Shown: piece after piece, positions 54,110 to 63,016 of the stretch
Layout of the letters: each line of letters opens with the position of its first letter
Position numbering within the stretch: position 1 is the first letter of the stretch
Origin: Bacteroidales bacterium
Lineage (GTDB): Bacteria; Bacteroidota; Bacteroidia; Bacteroidales; UBA7332
Direction of reading: 5' to 3'
Length of the DNA stretch: 64,000 nt
NCBI GenBank assembly: GCA_028687995.1
Contig: JAQTZA010000001.1
Span: 186,001-250,000, forward strand
Notes under the pieces: model-generated
Seen by the model: the letters and a program-made list of their open reading frames with translations, nothing else
Database searches by the model: none
Told to the model about the DNA's origin: nothing
Position numbers and translations under genes: made by a program

Positions 54110-56086
54110 ATGAAGAATCAGAAATTTAAATTATTCGTTATAATATTACTCTGTTTTTGGGGTGTCGGGATCTCTGCACAGCAAAATGAATTGACATCTT
54201 GCGAATGGCGGTTCTCAGGGCATATTGGTGATTATGTTGACCGCATAGCGAATCAACGAATCCTCAATCTTGAGAATTGGAATACAATCTATCCTGAAAC
54301 AGAAGACGCTTTTCGATTGAGAGAAGATGACCATAATTACCCTAAAAATGGAGAATGGCGTGGTGAATTCTGGGGAAAATATATGCTTTCGGCGATAGCG
54401 GCTTGTCGGTATTATCATTCAGATGAATTGAAATCTCGAATTGCCGTTGCAGTAAAAGGATTGCTCTCAACTCAAGAAGCGAACGGTTACATAGGAACCT
54501 ATTCCCATCCTGATTTTGTGAAAGGTGATAATTGGAATGTTTGGTGTCATAAATATACACTCTGGGGCTTGGTTGAGGCATATAGCTTGCTGAAAGATCC
54601 TGTAATTCTGAAATCAGCCGAGCGATTTGCCAATCATTTAATTCAGGCTGTTGGCCCCAATGCTGAGGATATTATACAGACCGGTAATTTCTATGGAATG
54701 CCAAGTTGCTCTATTCTTTATCCGATGGTGCAGTTGTATAATGCCACTGGAAATAGAAAATACCTTGATTATTCAGAATATATCGTTACGCAATGGTCGA
54801 AGCATCCAGCAGGGTTGCCCGAAATCTTAAATAATGGACTGAAAAGCGTTGCGGTGCATAATTGGTCGTCAAAAATTGATCCTTCGAGTTGGGCGAAAGG
54901 TTACGAATTAACCTCTTGTGTAGAAGGATTGTTGGAGCTTTATAAAGTGACGAAAAACCCAAGCTATTTCGCAGCGGTAAAAAATATTCATCGCGAAATG
55001 GTAAAATATGAGAGATCACCTGTTGGAAGTGTTAGTTTTGATGATAAATTTGTAGGATCAACTAGTTTAATAAACACAATATCAGAGATTTGTGATGTTG
55101 TCTATTGGAATCGATTGTCTTATGATTTGTTTCAACAAACGGGCGATGAACAATACGTTGCTGAAATTGAGCGAACCTTTTATAATTCACTGTTGTGCGC
55201 CTTCAATCCTTCAGGCGACTGGGGATTGAGAAGACTCAGAATGTCGCATATTCACGTTCCTGCACACAATCATTTTTTGATGAACCACCAATGCTGCACC
55301 GATAATTTGCCAAGAGCGTTGTTTCAGGCATCTGAAGCTGCTTTATCGGTAATCAATGGCGACGTTTACTTGTCTATGTTCAATGAAGGAACGGGTAAAA
55401 TCCAATTACCAAATGAAAAAACGATCAATTTGAAAGTTGAAGGAGACTTTATACAAACGAAATCATTCAATGTCAAAATTCAGGCAGAACATCCTGCTAG
55501 TTTTAGATTAAAAATAAGAATGCCCGATTGGAGCTCCAAAACTATTGTTAGAATAAATGGAAAACTTCAACAATATGATGGCAAATGTCATTGGTTGACT
55601 GTGAAACGAATGTGGAAAAATGGAGATGTCGTTGATATACATTTTGCGATGAATCTTCGATGGGAAAAGTTCTCACCGGCTACATTCTCTAACGAATTTC
55701 ACGAGTTGAGTTACTACGACCGTCGATGGGCCAATATTGGTTTCATAAAAGGGAGCAATGAGAAAAATAATCAACGCTTCAATCAGAAATATTCGTTGGA
55801 GGAGAAAGATGCGCTTCCAAGAAAAACGGCCGTCACATTTTTTTACGGACCATTAGCACTTGCGAGAGATGTTCGGATTTCAAACGCTGATGTGTTTGCT
55901 ACGATTGAATCTTCGTCTCTCAACAACAATACCAGTGCTCATTTGATTGATTCGCCATCGGGAATATGGCATACTTTTTCGATTGATTTTGGAAATGGAA
56001 AAACTGAAAAATTCTGTGATTTCTCTTCTGCAGGAAATACTTGGAGTCAGGCATCGCAATTCAATACTTGGTGTATTTTACAATAA
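54110..56086 (+). CDS. GH127-like glycosidase (second, diverged copy)
   Basis: A 658-residue secreted protein with signal peptide (IILLCFWGVGISA). The toroid segments GEWRGEFWGKYMLSAIAACR, QEANGYIGTYSHPDF and CHKYTLWGLVEAYSLL match DUF1680/GH127. The zinc site residues are E326-x-C328 (SEIC) and C395-C396 (QCCTDN), so catalysis appears possible. It is clearly different from the first GH127-like gene, including a larger C-terminal beta domain, and may act on another linkage or sugar. It is tightly packed between the LRR lipoprotein and the sulfatase. Confidence 0.82.
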   Translation: MKNQKFKLFVIILLCFWGVGISAQQNELTSCEWRFSGHIGDYVDRIANQRILNLENWNTIYPETEDAFRLREDDHNYPKNGEWRGEFWGKYMLSAIAACRYYHSDELKSRIAVAVKGLLSTQEANGYIGTYSHPDFVKGDNWNVWCHKYTLWGLVEAYSLLKDPVILKSAERFANHLIQAVGPNAEDIIQTGNFYGMPSCSILYPMVQLYNATGNRKYLDYSEYIVTQWSKHPAGLPEILNNGLKSVAVHNWSSKIDPSSWAKGYELTSCVEGLLELYKVTKNPSYFAAVKNIHREMVKYERSPVGSVSFDDKFVGSTSLINTISEICDVVYWNRLSYDLFQQTGDEQYVAEIERTFYNSLLCAFNPSGDWGLRRLRMSHIHVPAHNHFLMNHQCCTDNLPRALFQASEAALSVINGDVYLSMFNEGTGKIQLPNEKTINLKVEGDFIQTKSFNVKIQAEHPASFRLKIRMPDWSSKTIVRINGKLQQYDGKCHWLTVKRMWKNGDVVDIHFAMNLRWEKFSPATFSNEFHELSYYDRRWANIGFIKGSNEKNNQRFNQKYSLEEKDALPRKTAVTFFYGPLALARDVRISNADVFATIESSSLNNNTSAHLIDSPSGIWHTFSIDFGNGKTEKFCDFSSAGNTWSQASQFNTWCILQ

Positions 56087-56099
56087 ATTAATCTATTAA

Positions 56100-57572
56100 A
56101 TGATTCAATATAAGTCAATCGGATTATTAGCTTTGGCTGGTTTTACTAGTGTAGTTTCTGCCAAATCCAAGGTTCAGCCTACACCTGCTGTGCCTAATGT
56201 TGTATTAATTTTGATGGATGATATGGGGTATGGCGATGTCGGTTGTTTTGGTGCCACTGGTTATAATACACCGAACATCGACCAGCTAGCATCAGAAGGA
56301 ATGCGCTTCACCAATTTTTATGTCGCTCAGGCGGTAAGTAGTGCCTCTCGTGCTTCGTTATTGACTGGGTGCTACGCCAATCGCATCGGGTTTGCCAATG
56401 CATTGCCTCCAAAATCGGAAATTGGAATCAATCCAAGCGAAGTAACAATTGCCGAAATGCTTAAAGAGAAAGGATACGCAACAGCTGCCATTGGAAAATG
56501 GCACTTGGGCGATTATCAACTATTTTTACCACTTCAGAATGGGTTTGACGAATATTTCGGGATTCCCTATTCGCACGATATGTGGCCAGTGAACTACGAT
56601 GGTACGCCTGCTGATAAGGCGTCTAACAAACGAGGAGCGATTTATCCGCCACTGCCATTGATGGAAGGGAACTCCACTGTCAGAATTTTGAACACACCGT
56701 CGGATCAAAATGAAATAACCACGCTTTATACCGAGAAAGCGGTGAAATTTATCCAGAAAAATAGACATCATCCTTTCTTTTTATATTTAGCTCATTCACA
56801 GCCTCATGTGCCATTGGCTGTATCAGATAAATTTAGAGGTAAAAGCGGTCAAGGGTTGTATGCCGATGTGATGATGGAAGTTGACTGGGGTATTGGTGAG
56901 GTAATGAAGGCTCTCCGTCAAAATGGTGTTGAGAAAAATACATTGGTGATATTCACATCCGACAATGGCCCGTGGCTGTGTTACGGCAATCATTCAGGAT
57001 CAGCCGGAGGATTGAGAGAAGGAAAAGGAACCAGTTTTGAAGGTGGTCAACGCGTGCCGTGCCTGATGAAGTGGCCAGGCCATATTCCTCAGGGAATTGT
57101 CTGCAATAAACTAGCTTCCACAATCGATGTATTGCCTACACTTTCTTTTATAACGGGAGCAAAACTTCCTACTGCAAAAATTGATGGAGTAAATATCATT
57201 GACTTAATGAAGAATAGACCGAAAGCCAATCCGCGAGATTATTTGTTATATTATTATAATCAAAATAGTTTGGAAGCTATTCGCAAAGGTTCGTGGAAAC
57301 TTGTATTGCCGCATCCCTCACGTAGTTATGTCGGTGTGGCTCCTGGTCGAGATGGATTTCCGGGAGAATATGCTCATATAAACACAGGTTTAGAATTGTA
57401 TGATTTGCGGCGAGATCCAGGCGAACAGTACAATGTGATTCTTCAATATCCTGAGATTGTGAAAGAGTTGCAGCCGATAATTGACGAGGCTCGATTTGAT
57501 TTAGGCGACGATTTGACAAATAACAGTGGACACAATCGCCGAAAACCGGGCAGATTTGTTAAGCAACAGTAA
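56100..57572 (+). CDS. S1-family sulfatase (Ser-type)
   Basis: A 490-residue secreted arylsulfatase-like enzyme. The metal-binding start is VVLILMDDMGYGDVGCFG, and the maturation motif is S80-S81-A82-S83-R84 within AQAVSSASRASLLTG, a serine-type C/S-x-P/A-S-R sequence. Serine sulfatases are converted to formylglycine by an anaerobic radical-SAM maturase, which is not encoded in the window. AIGKWHLGDY, SHDMWPVNYDG and SDNGPWLCYGNH carry further active-site residues. It would remove sulfate esters from the glycan. It follows the second GH127-like gene by 13 bases. Confidence 0.9.
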   Translation: MIQYKSIGLLALAGFTSVVSAKSKVQPTPAVPNVVLILMDDMGYGDVGCFGATGYNTPNIDQLASEGMRFTNFYVAQAVSSASRASLLTGCYANRIGFANALPPKSEIGINPSEVTIAEMLKEKGYATAAIGKWHLGDYQLFLPLQNGFDEYFGIPYSHDMWPVNYDGTPADKASNKRGAIYPPLPLMEGNSTVRILNTPSDQNEITTLYTEKAVKFIQKNRHHPFFLYLAHSQPHVPLAVSDKFRGKSGQGLYADVMMEVDWGIGEVMKALRQNGVEKNTLVIFTSDNGPWLCYGNHSGSAGGLREGKGTSFEGGQRVPCLMKWPGHIPQGIVCNKLASTIDVLPTLSFITGAKLPTAKIDGVNIIDLMKNRPKANPRDYLLYYYNQNSLEAIRKGSWKLVLPHPSRSYVGVAPGRDGFPGEYAHINTGLELYDLRRDPGEQYNVILQYPEIVKELQPIIDEARFDLGDDLTNNSGHNRRKPGRFVKQQ

Positions 57573-57619
57573 GAATAATAAACTTTTATAATTAATACCC
57601 ACTTTAAAAACAATCTACT

Positions 57620-58825
57620 ATGAAATCACAATTTAGACTTTTTTTGCTTTTTGCTTTCGTATTGATAAGTGTTTGTGCTTCGGCATCGACTTGGGATGGT
57701 GTAACCAAGACTGCTTGGGCTGTAGTCCCTGGAGTTAATGATGGCACTGCTGCCGATAAACCGTTTCTGATTGAAACACCCGAACATCTGGCAAAACTGG
57801 CTGAGCTAGTAAATGGAGGTCAGTCTTATGCCGGCAACTATTTCAAATTGACCTCGAATCTTGATCTTGGCAACAAGTTGTGGACTTGTATTGGTAGTGT
57901 AAACCCATTTTCAGGTTTTTTCGAAGGGGATGGGCATACAATCAGTAATCTGACAATCACCAAATGGTCGCAAAATATTGGTCTTTTTGGATTGATTACA
58001 AGTGCTACAATTCAGAATTTGGGCATCGAGAGTGGAACCATTACGTGCGGTGGTAGTAATGCTGGCGCTATCGTTGGTCAAGCCACTGGAGCCTCAGGTA
58101 ATCTGTCATACATCTTAAACTGTTACAATAAAGCCAATTTGGTGAAAGGAGCCACCGATCCCAGAGTTTATATGGGTGGAATCGCTGGTCTTTTACTGAA
58201 TAATTCGATGATAGAACATTGCTACAACAAAGGAAACATTACTAACGACGGAAATGCAAGTTCTTCTAATTCTGGTGGTATAGTAGGTGCAGTTGCTGCA
58301 AATTCAACAGTTTTTAGCTGCTATTCCACAGGTATTGTGATCGGAAATAATATCAAAGGCGGCGTCATTGGATCAAATTGGTCGGCGGCTTCATACGTGT
58401 TTTACGACTCTGATTTGTGTATTGGCACTAATGCTGCTACGCAAACTATTGGAAATGTTGCCAATTCGACAACCGTCAAATCACTTACTTCTGCTGAAAT
58501 GAAACTCCCGGCGTTTGTCACCACCATTAATAGTGGAGGAACAACGTGGAAAGTGAAGTCTGGAGATTATCCTTCCTTGCCGTGGGAAGGTGGAGCAACG
58601 GGTGTTCGAACTATTCAAAATAGGGGAATTTCTATCCATTCTGGAATAAAATCAATTTTGATCGATGGAGCAGAACTGAATGGAAGCTACTCTGTTACCG
58701 ATATTAGTGGACGCATAGTTCGCAAAGGAGTCACAGAAAACTCATCGTTGAATATTGCGCTGCCAAATTCAGGAATATACATCGTTCGTATCGGTAATCA
58801 AATCGCTAAAGTAATTGTGAGATAA
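57620..58825 (+). CDS. GLUG-type beta-helix protein with T9SS sorting domain
   Basis: A 401-residue protein with a signal peptide (FRLFLLFAFVLISVCASA). The GLUG-type module starts at WDGVTKTAWAVVPGVNDG and contains repeated turns such as IGLFGLITSATIQNLGIESG and GGIAGLLLNNSMIEHCYNKG, predicted to form a right-handed beta helix. The last 80 residues (SILIDGAELNGSYSVTDISG to KVIVR) form a type A T9SS sorting domain, so the protein is probably exported to the cell surface. No catalytic residues were identified. It is the first of four related proteins in the locus. Confidence 0.82.
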   Translation: MKSQFRLFLLFAFVLISVCASASTWDGVTKTAWAVVPGVNDGTAADKPFLIETPEHLAKLAELVNGGQSYAGNYFKLTSNLDLGNKLWTCIGSVNPFSGFFEGDGHTISNLTITKWSQNIGLFGLITSATIQNLGIESGTITCGGSNAGAIVGQATGASGNLSYILNCYNKANLVKGATDPRVYMGGIAGLLLNNSMIEHCYNKGNITNDGNASSSNSGGIVGAVAANSTVFSCYSTGIVIGNNIKGGVIGSNWSAASYVFYDSDLCIGTNAATQTIGNVANSTTVKSLTSAEMKLPAFVTTINSGGTTWKVKSGDYPSLPWEGGATGVRTIQNRGISIHSGIKSILIDGAELNGSYSVTDISGRIVRKGVTENSSLNIALPNSGIYIVRIGNQIAKVIVR

Positions 58826-58871
58826 GCATCTTCACTTTTCACTAAAAATTAGTAACGATCATTACACTAGT

Positions 58872-58902
58872 TTGGCAATAATTTATAGTCGATTATTGTC
58901 AA
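58872..58902. promoter_or_regulatory. Hairpin in the largest PUL intergenic gap
   Basis: TTGGCAATAAT pairs with ATTATTGTCAA (one wobble) around a nine-base loop in the 169-base gap before the fusion gene. No T-run follows, so it is more likely an operator or processing site than a terminator. Confidence 0.4.
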
Positions 58903-58994
58903 GCTAAAATTCACAGATTAGTCTTCAAAATTGGTCTGACAGCCATTGGTATATCTTTTCCCCAAAGTCAGTTAACCATTTATTTTATTGCAAT

Positions 58995-61832
58995 ATGAGC
59001 CATAGTTTCCGAGCCTTAATCTTTCTTTCGATTCTTATATTTTATTCAGCTATTGGTTTTGGGGCAGCTCATAAAATCCAAAATGTAGTAATCTTAGGAA
59101 ATAGCATTGTGGCTCATCCTGCTGCTCCAACTTTAGGTTGGTATAGCGATTGGGGAATGGCTGCATCTGCGCGTGATAGCGATTTTGTCCACCGTATAAT
59201 TGCCAAAATACATCAAGTTGATAATTTGGTTGATATACGGTTTCAGAATATCTCTGTGTTCGAAAATACGTATGATACTTACGATTTATCGCAACTCGCA
59301 GCGTATAGAAATGCCGATATGATTATCGTTAAGATTTCCGAAAATGTAAAGCAAGAAACCTCTGTATCAAAGAACTTTGCCCTTTATTACGATAATTTGA
59401 TCAACTATTTGGCTCCAACAGATAGCACTGTGAAGATTATTGTAGATGGATTTTGGCCAAGTACAGTAAACAATATTATAAAGGATTACGCGGCTGCTCA
59501 CCAATATCCATTTGTTACGCTTCCCGATTTGTTTAGTAGCGATTCGACTAATTCGGCAAAAGGATTATTTGAAAATGTAGGAGTTGCAAATCATCCTTCT
59601 GACAAAGGAATGAGGAATATTGCGTCGAGAATCCTGTCTCGAATTTCTACCTATTTCCCTACCAATAATTGGTATTTACCGTCTGGCTGGGATGGCGTCA
59701 CCACGACTGCTTGGAAGGTTGTTCCTGGAGTTAATGATGGCACATCCGCTGATAAACCATTCTTAATAGAAACACCTGAACATTTGGCAAAATTGGCAGA
59801 ATCGGTGAACGCTGGTAATTCGTATGCAGGGTCATTCTTCAAATTGACCGCCAATCTGGATTTAGGCAATAAAAACTGGACTTGCATCGGAGGTGTAAAT
59901 CCATTCTCAGGGAATTTCGATGGAGATGGTCATTCGATTGCAAATTTGTCCATTACGAAGTGGACACCAAATATTGGGCTATTTGGGTTGATCACAAGTG
60001 CCACGATACAAAACCTTGGTATCGAAAGCGGGTCTATTGTTTTTGGCGGAAGCAATGCCGGAGCCATTGTAGGCCAAGCGACTGGCACAGCCACAAAGCT
60101 CTCTGTGATTACGAACTGTTACAATAAAGCATCGTTGGTTAAAGGAGCAACAGATCCAAGATTATACATCGGTGGCATTGCAGGTCTCTTGTATAATAAT
60201 TCTAGAATAGACCATTGTTTCAATCGTGGAAATATTTCGAATGACGGAAATATTAATTCCAATCATACTGGTGGCATTGCTGGTGCTGTAGCTACAAATT
60301 CAACTGTTTTTAGTTGTTATTCTACAGGAACTGTTATGGCGAATAATATCAAAGGAGGGGTAGTTGGATCTAATTGGTCGGCAACCACCAATGTGTATTA
60401 CAATGCGGATTTGAATTTTAGTGCAAATGCTGCCACCCAAGCGATAGGTAATAAAACAAGCACAGTGAAAGTTGGTGCTTGGTATTTTGGCGGATGGAGT
60501 TTCCCTGCTGATGCCAATGGATATACATTTCACATCAGCCCGACACTGGTTTCCACCTATGCTAATCGTGAACCGGTTTGGGGTTGGCGAGAAGATGCAC
60601 CAGGTGTGATGGTCGATCAGATAAACTATGCCGCCAACAGTGGAATCTCTTTCTGGGGATTTTGTTGGTACGAAAATACGCTAGTCGATAATCCTAAAAC
60701 GATGGACAATCTCAATAATGCTTTGGGTCTTTTTATGAAAGCACCCAATCGTAATCGCTTGGGTTTTTGTTTGCTTTCGTGCTTTCCCGTTTCTCCAGTC
60801 AATTGGGACACTGTTTGTAGTCGCACAGCGGCCTATTTCAAAGAACCAAACTATTTGAAGGTGAATGGCAAACCCGTGATGATCTTTTTTAATACGGATA
60901 GTCTTATTTCTGGATTAGGAGGAATAGACAAAACAATAGCAGCACTTAATAAATACAGACAAAAAGCTCGAGATATTGGTGTTGGCGAAATTCTTATCGG
61001 TGCAAGAACAAGACCAAGAGCCAATAATGCGACTTTTCAGACGAAATACGCCCAATGCGGATTCGATTTTCTGACGACCTATCAAAATGCAGATGATGGT
61101 AAAGTGACCACTGGCGAAAATGATTACGCTAATCTGATCGCTGGAGATTTAAAGTCGTGGAATGCGATTTCATCTAAAACCACGCTGCCTTTTATCGCCA
61201 CGATAGGTACAGGATACGATATGCGACCTTGGGCAGTCGATCATCCCACGTTGCCTGCCTCCGACTATTGGTACACTGGAGTTACTCCCGATCGAATCGG
61301 AGCGCATCTTCAAGATGGAATTAGCTGGACCACAACAAACTCGTCCAAAGTTTTGGGCAATCTTCTGCTAATGTATGCATGGAATGAAAATGCTGAAGGT
61401 GGCTGGTTGACACCAACCAATTCAGAAGGAAATGCGCGGTTAGATGCCGTTGAAAAAACTATTTATGGTGGAAATACCGTATCCAAAGGTTTGTCAACCG
61501 CGGATATGAAATCAGCCTCTTTTGTTTCTAAATTGAATACAGGTGGAGGCACGTGGACTATTGTTTCAGGCGATTACCCTGATTTATCGAAAGGAATTAC
61601 GACAATCTCTACAATTGAAAATCGAGATTATCCTCACGTTTTTGATTCCGGATCGGGATCCATTACTATTTCTGGAGCTACAATTGGAAAAGGTTTTTTA
61701 GTCATAGACTTGTTGGGTCGAATAATTAATCGAGGAGTTGTCAAAAATTCTATCGAGAGGATAAATCCCATTCACAGAGGAATTTACATCGTAAAAGCAG
61801 ATCACAAAGTGGTGAAAGTTTATATAAAATAG
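58995..61832 (+). CDS. SGNH-GLUG-GH99-like multidomain protein with T9SS sorting tail
   Basis: A 945-residue fusion. After a signal peptide (about 1-22), residues 28-222 repeat the SGNH hydrolase of 52138-52839 (VVILGNSIVAHPAAP, NHPSDKGM). Residues 232-488 are the GLUG module (WDGVTTTAWKVVPGVNDG). At residue 491 the GLUG module is interrupted by a complete GH99-like domain (VKVGAWYFGGWSFPADANG to about 822, with AWNENAEGGW near 795). Then the GLUG tail resumes (GLSTADMKSASFVSKLNTGG), followed by a T9SS sorting domain to the end. It would be a surface enzyme with esterase and glycosidase activity. The frame is continuous with no sign of a frameshift. I know of no described protein with this order. 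Confidence 0.85.
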   Translation: MSHSFRALIFLSILIFYSAIGFGAAHKIQNVVILGNSIVAHPAAPTLGWYSDWGMAASARDSDFVHRIIAKIHQVDNLVDIRFQNISVFENTYDTYDLSQLAAYRNADMIIVKISENVKQETSVSKNFALYYDNLINYLAPTDSTVKIIVDGFWPSTVNNIIKDYAAAHQYPFVTLPDLFSSDSTNSAKGLFENVGVANHPSDKGMRNIASRILSRISTYFPTNNWYLPSGWDGVTTTAWKVVPGVNDGTSADKPFLIETPEHLAKLAESVNAGNSYAGSFFKLTANLDLGNKNWTCIGGVNPFSGNFDGDGHSIANLSITKWTPNIGLFGLITSATIQNLGIESGSIVFGGSNAGAIVGQATGTATKLSVITNCYNKASLVKGATDPRLYIGGIAGLLYNNSRIDHCFNRGNISNDGNINSNHTGGIAGAVATNSTVFSCYSTGTVMANNIKGGVVGSNWSATTNVYYNADLNFSANAATQAIGNKTSTVKVGAWYFGGWSFPADANGYTFHISPTLVSTYANREPVWGWREDAPGVMVDQINYAANSGISFWGFCWYENTLVDNPKTMDNLNNALGLFMKAPNRNRLGFCLLSCFPVSPVNWDTVCSRTAAYFKEPNYLKVNGKPVMIFFNTDSLISGLGGIDKTIAALNKYRQKARDIGVGEILIGARTRPRANNATFQTKYAQCGFDFLTTYQNADDGKVTTGENDYANLIAGDLKSWNAISSKTTLPFIATIGTGYDMRPWAVDHPTLPASDYWYTGVTPDRIGAHLQDGISWTTTNSSKVLGNLLLMYAWNENAEGGWLTPTNSEGNARLDAVEKTIYGGNTVSKGLSTADMKSASFVSKLNTGGGTWTIVSGDYPDLSKGITTISTIENRDYPHVFDSGSGSITISGATIGKGFLVIDLLGRIINRGVVKNSIERINPIHRGIYIVKADHKVVKVYIK

Positions 61833-61930
61833 AAAAATTTGATTTTTATGTGAATTTTGTCTAGTGATAAATAGTTTTCATTTGTCTTTTTAATAACACC
61901 TTAAAAAACAAATGTAAAACACAATTATTT

Positions 61931-62938
61931 ATGAAAACAAGACTGAAATCACTTTGCTTAGCTGGTTTAACTTCCCTATTCTTTATGACAATAAATGCCG
62001 CTATCCCAGTGTGGGACGGTATGAGTAGTGCAAATTGGGTCTCAAAACCGGGCGTGAACGATGGCAGCTCTGCCGATAAATCGTTTTTAATAGAATCACC
62101 AGAGCAACTTGCGAAATTGGCTGAATTAGTCAATAAAGGTGAATCTTTCGCTGGAAAATATTTTAAACTTACAACCGATCTTGATCTCAATAATCGTAAT
62201 TGGGCAGGAATTGGCGGTCAAAAACCGTTCTCGGGCATTTTCGATGGCGATGGACACATTGTCAAAAACCTGTTTGTGATGAAATGGTCTAACAATATCG
62301 GGTTGTTTGGCAAAATTGTGAGTGCAACCATCAAAAATATTGGCGTTGAGAGTGGATCTATCGTTTGTGGTGGAAGCAATGCTGGTGGAATTGCCGGAGA
62401 GGCAACAGGTACAGCCGCAGCTCCTTCAACGATAAGTAATTGCTACAACAAAGCCAACCTGAAATGCGGTTCAACCGATCCACGTGTTTATATCGGTGGA
62501 ATCGTGGGTATTTTGCTTAATAATAGCAATATAGACCATTGCTATAACAAGGGTAATATTACAAATGATGCCAACATCAGCTCCACTCAAATTGGTGGAA
62601 TCACAGGCGCTGCAGCTTCAAATTCTTCAGTCACAAGTTGCTATTCTACCGGATTGGTTGTGGGCAACAATGCAAAAGGTGGTGTAGTAGCATCTAATTG
62701 GGCTGCTGTTTCCAATGTATATTACGATTCGGAATTGTGTGTAGGTGCAAATGCTGCCACTCAGGCAATAGGTAGTGCATCTGATGCCTACAATACGAAG
62801 GGAATGAAATCTTCGGATATGAAATCTTCATCTTTTGTGGCTTTATTAAACGCTGGTGGCAATCAATGGATTAGCGGCAATGGCGACTATCCATTATTGA
62901 GATGGGAAAATGCCAATTTATCTTCTGGAAAGAAGTAA
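61931..62938 (+). CDS. GLUG-type beta-helix protein without sorting domain
   Basis: A 335-residue secreted protein with signal peptide (LCLAGLTSLFFMTINA). The GLUG module begins at WDGMSSANWVSKPGVNDG and runs to the GLUG tail (SSDMKSSSFVALLNAGG, GDYPLLRWE). Unlike its neighbours it stops there, with no T9SS sorting domain, so it may stay periplasmic or bind a partner. It is the closest thing in the locus to a bare module. No active site is seen. Confidence 0.75.
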   Translation: MKTRLKSLCLAGLTSLFFMTINAAIPVWDGMSSANWVSKPGVNDGSSADKSFLIESPEQLAKLAELVNKGESFAGKYFKLTTDLDLNNRNWAGIGGQKPFSGIFDGDGHIVKNLFVMKWSNNIGLFGKIVSATIKNIGVESGSIVCGGSNAGGIAGEATGTAAAPSTISNCYNKANLKCGSTDPRVYIGGIVGILLNNSNIDHCYNKGNITNDANISSTQIGGITGAAASNSSVTSCYSTGLVVGNNAKGGVVASNWAAVSNVYYDSELCVGANAATQAIGSASDAYNTKGMKSSDMKSSSFVALLNAGGNQWISGNGDYPLLRWENANLSSGKK

Positions 62939-63016
62939 TCTGATGTTTTCTTTTGAAAACAAAAAATTTCCATTGGGATAATTCTTTTTCACGAATGTTT
63001 ATTAAAACCTTATGCG

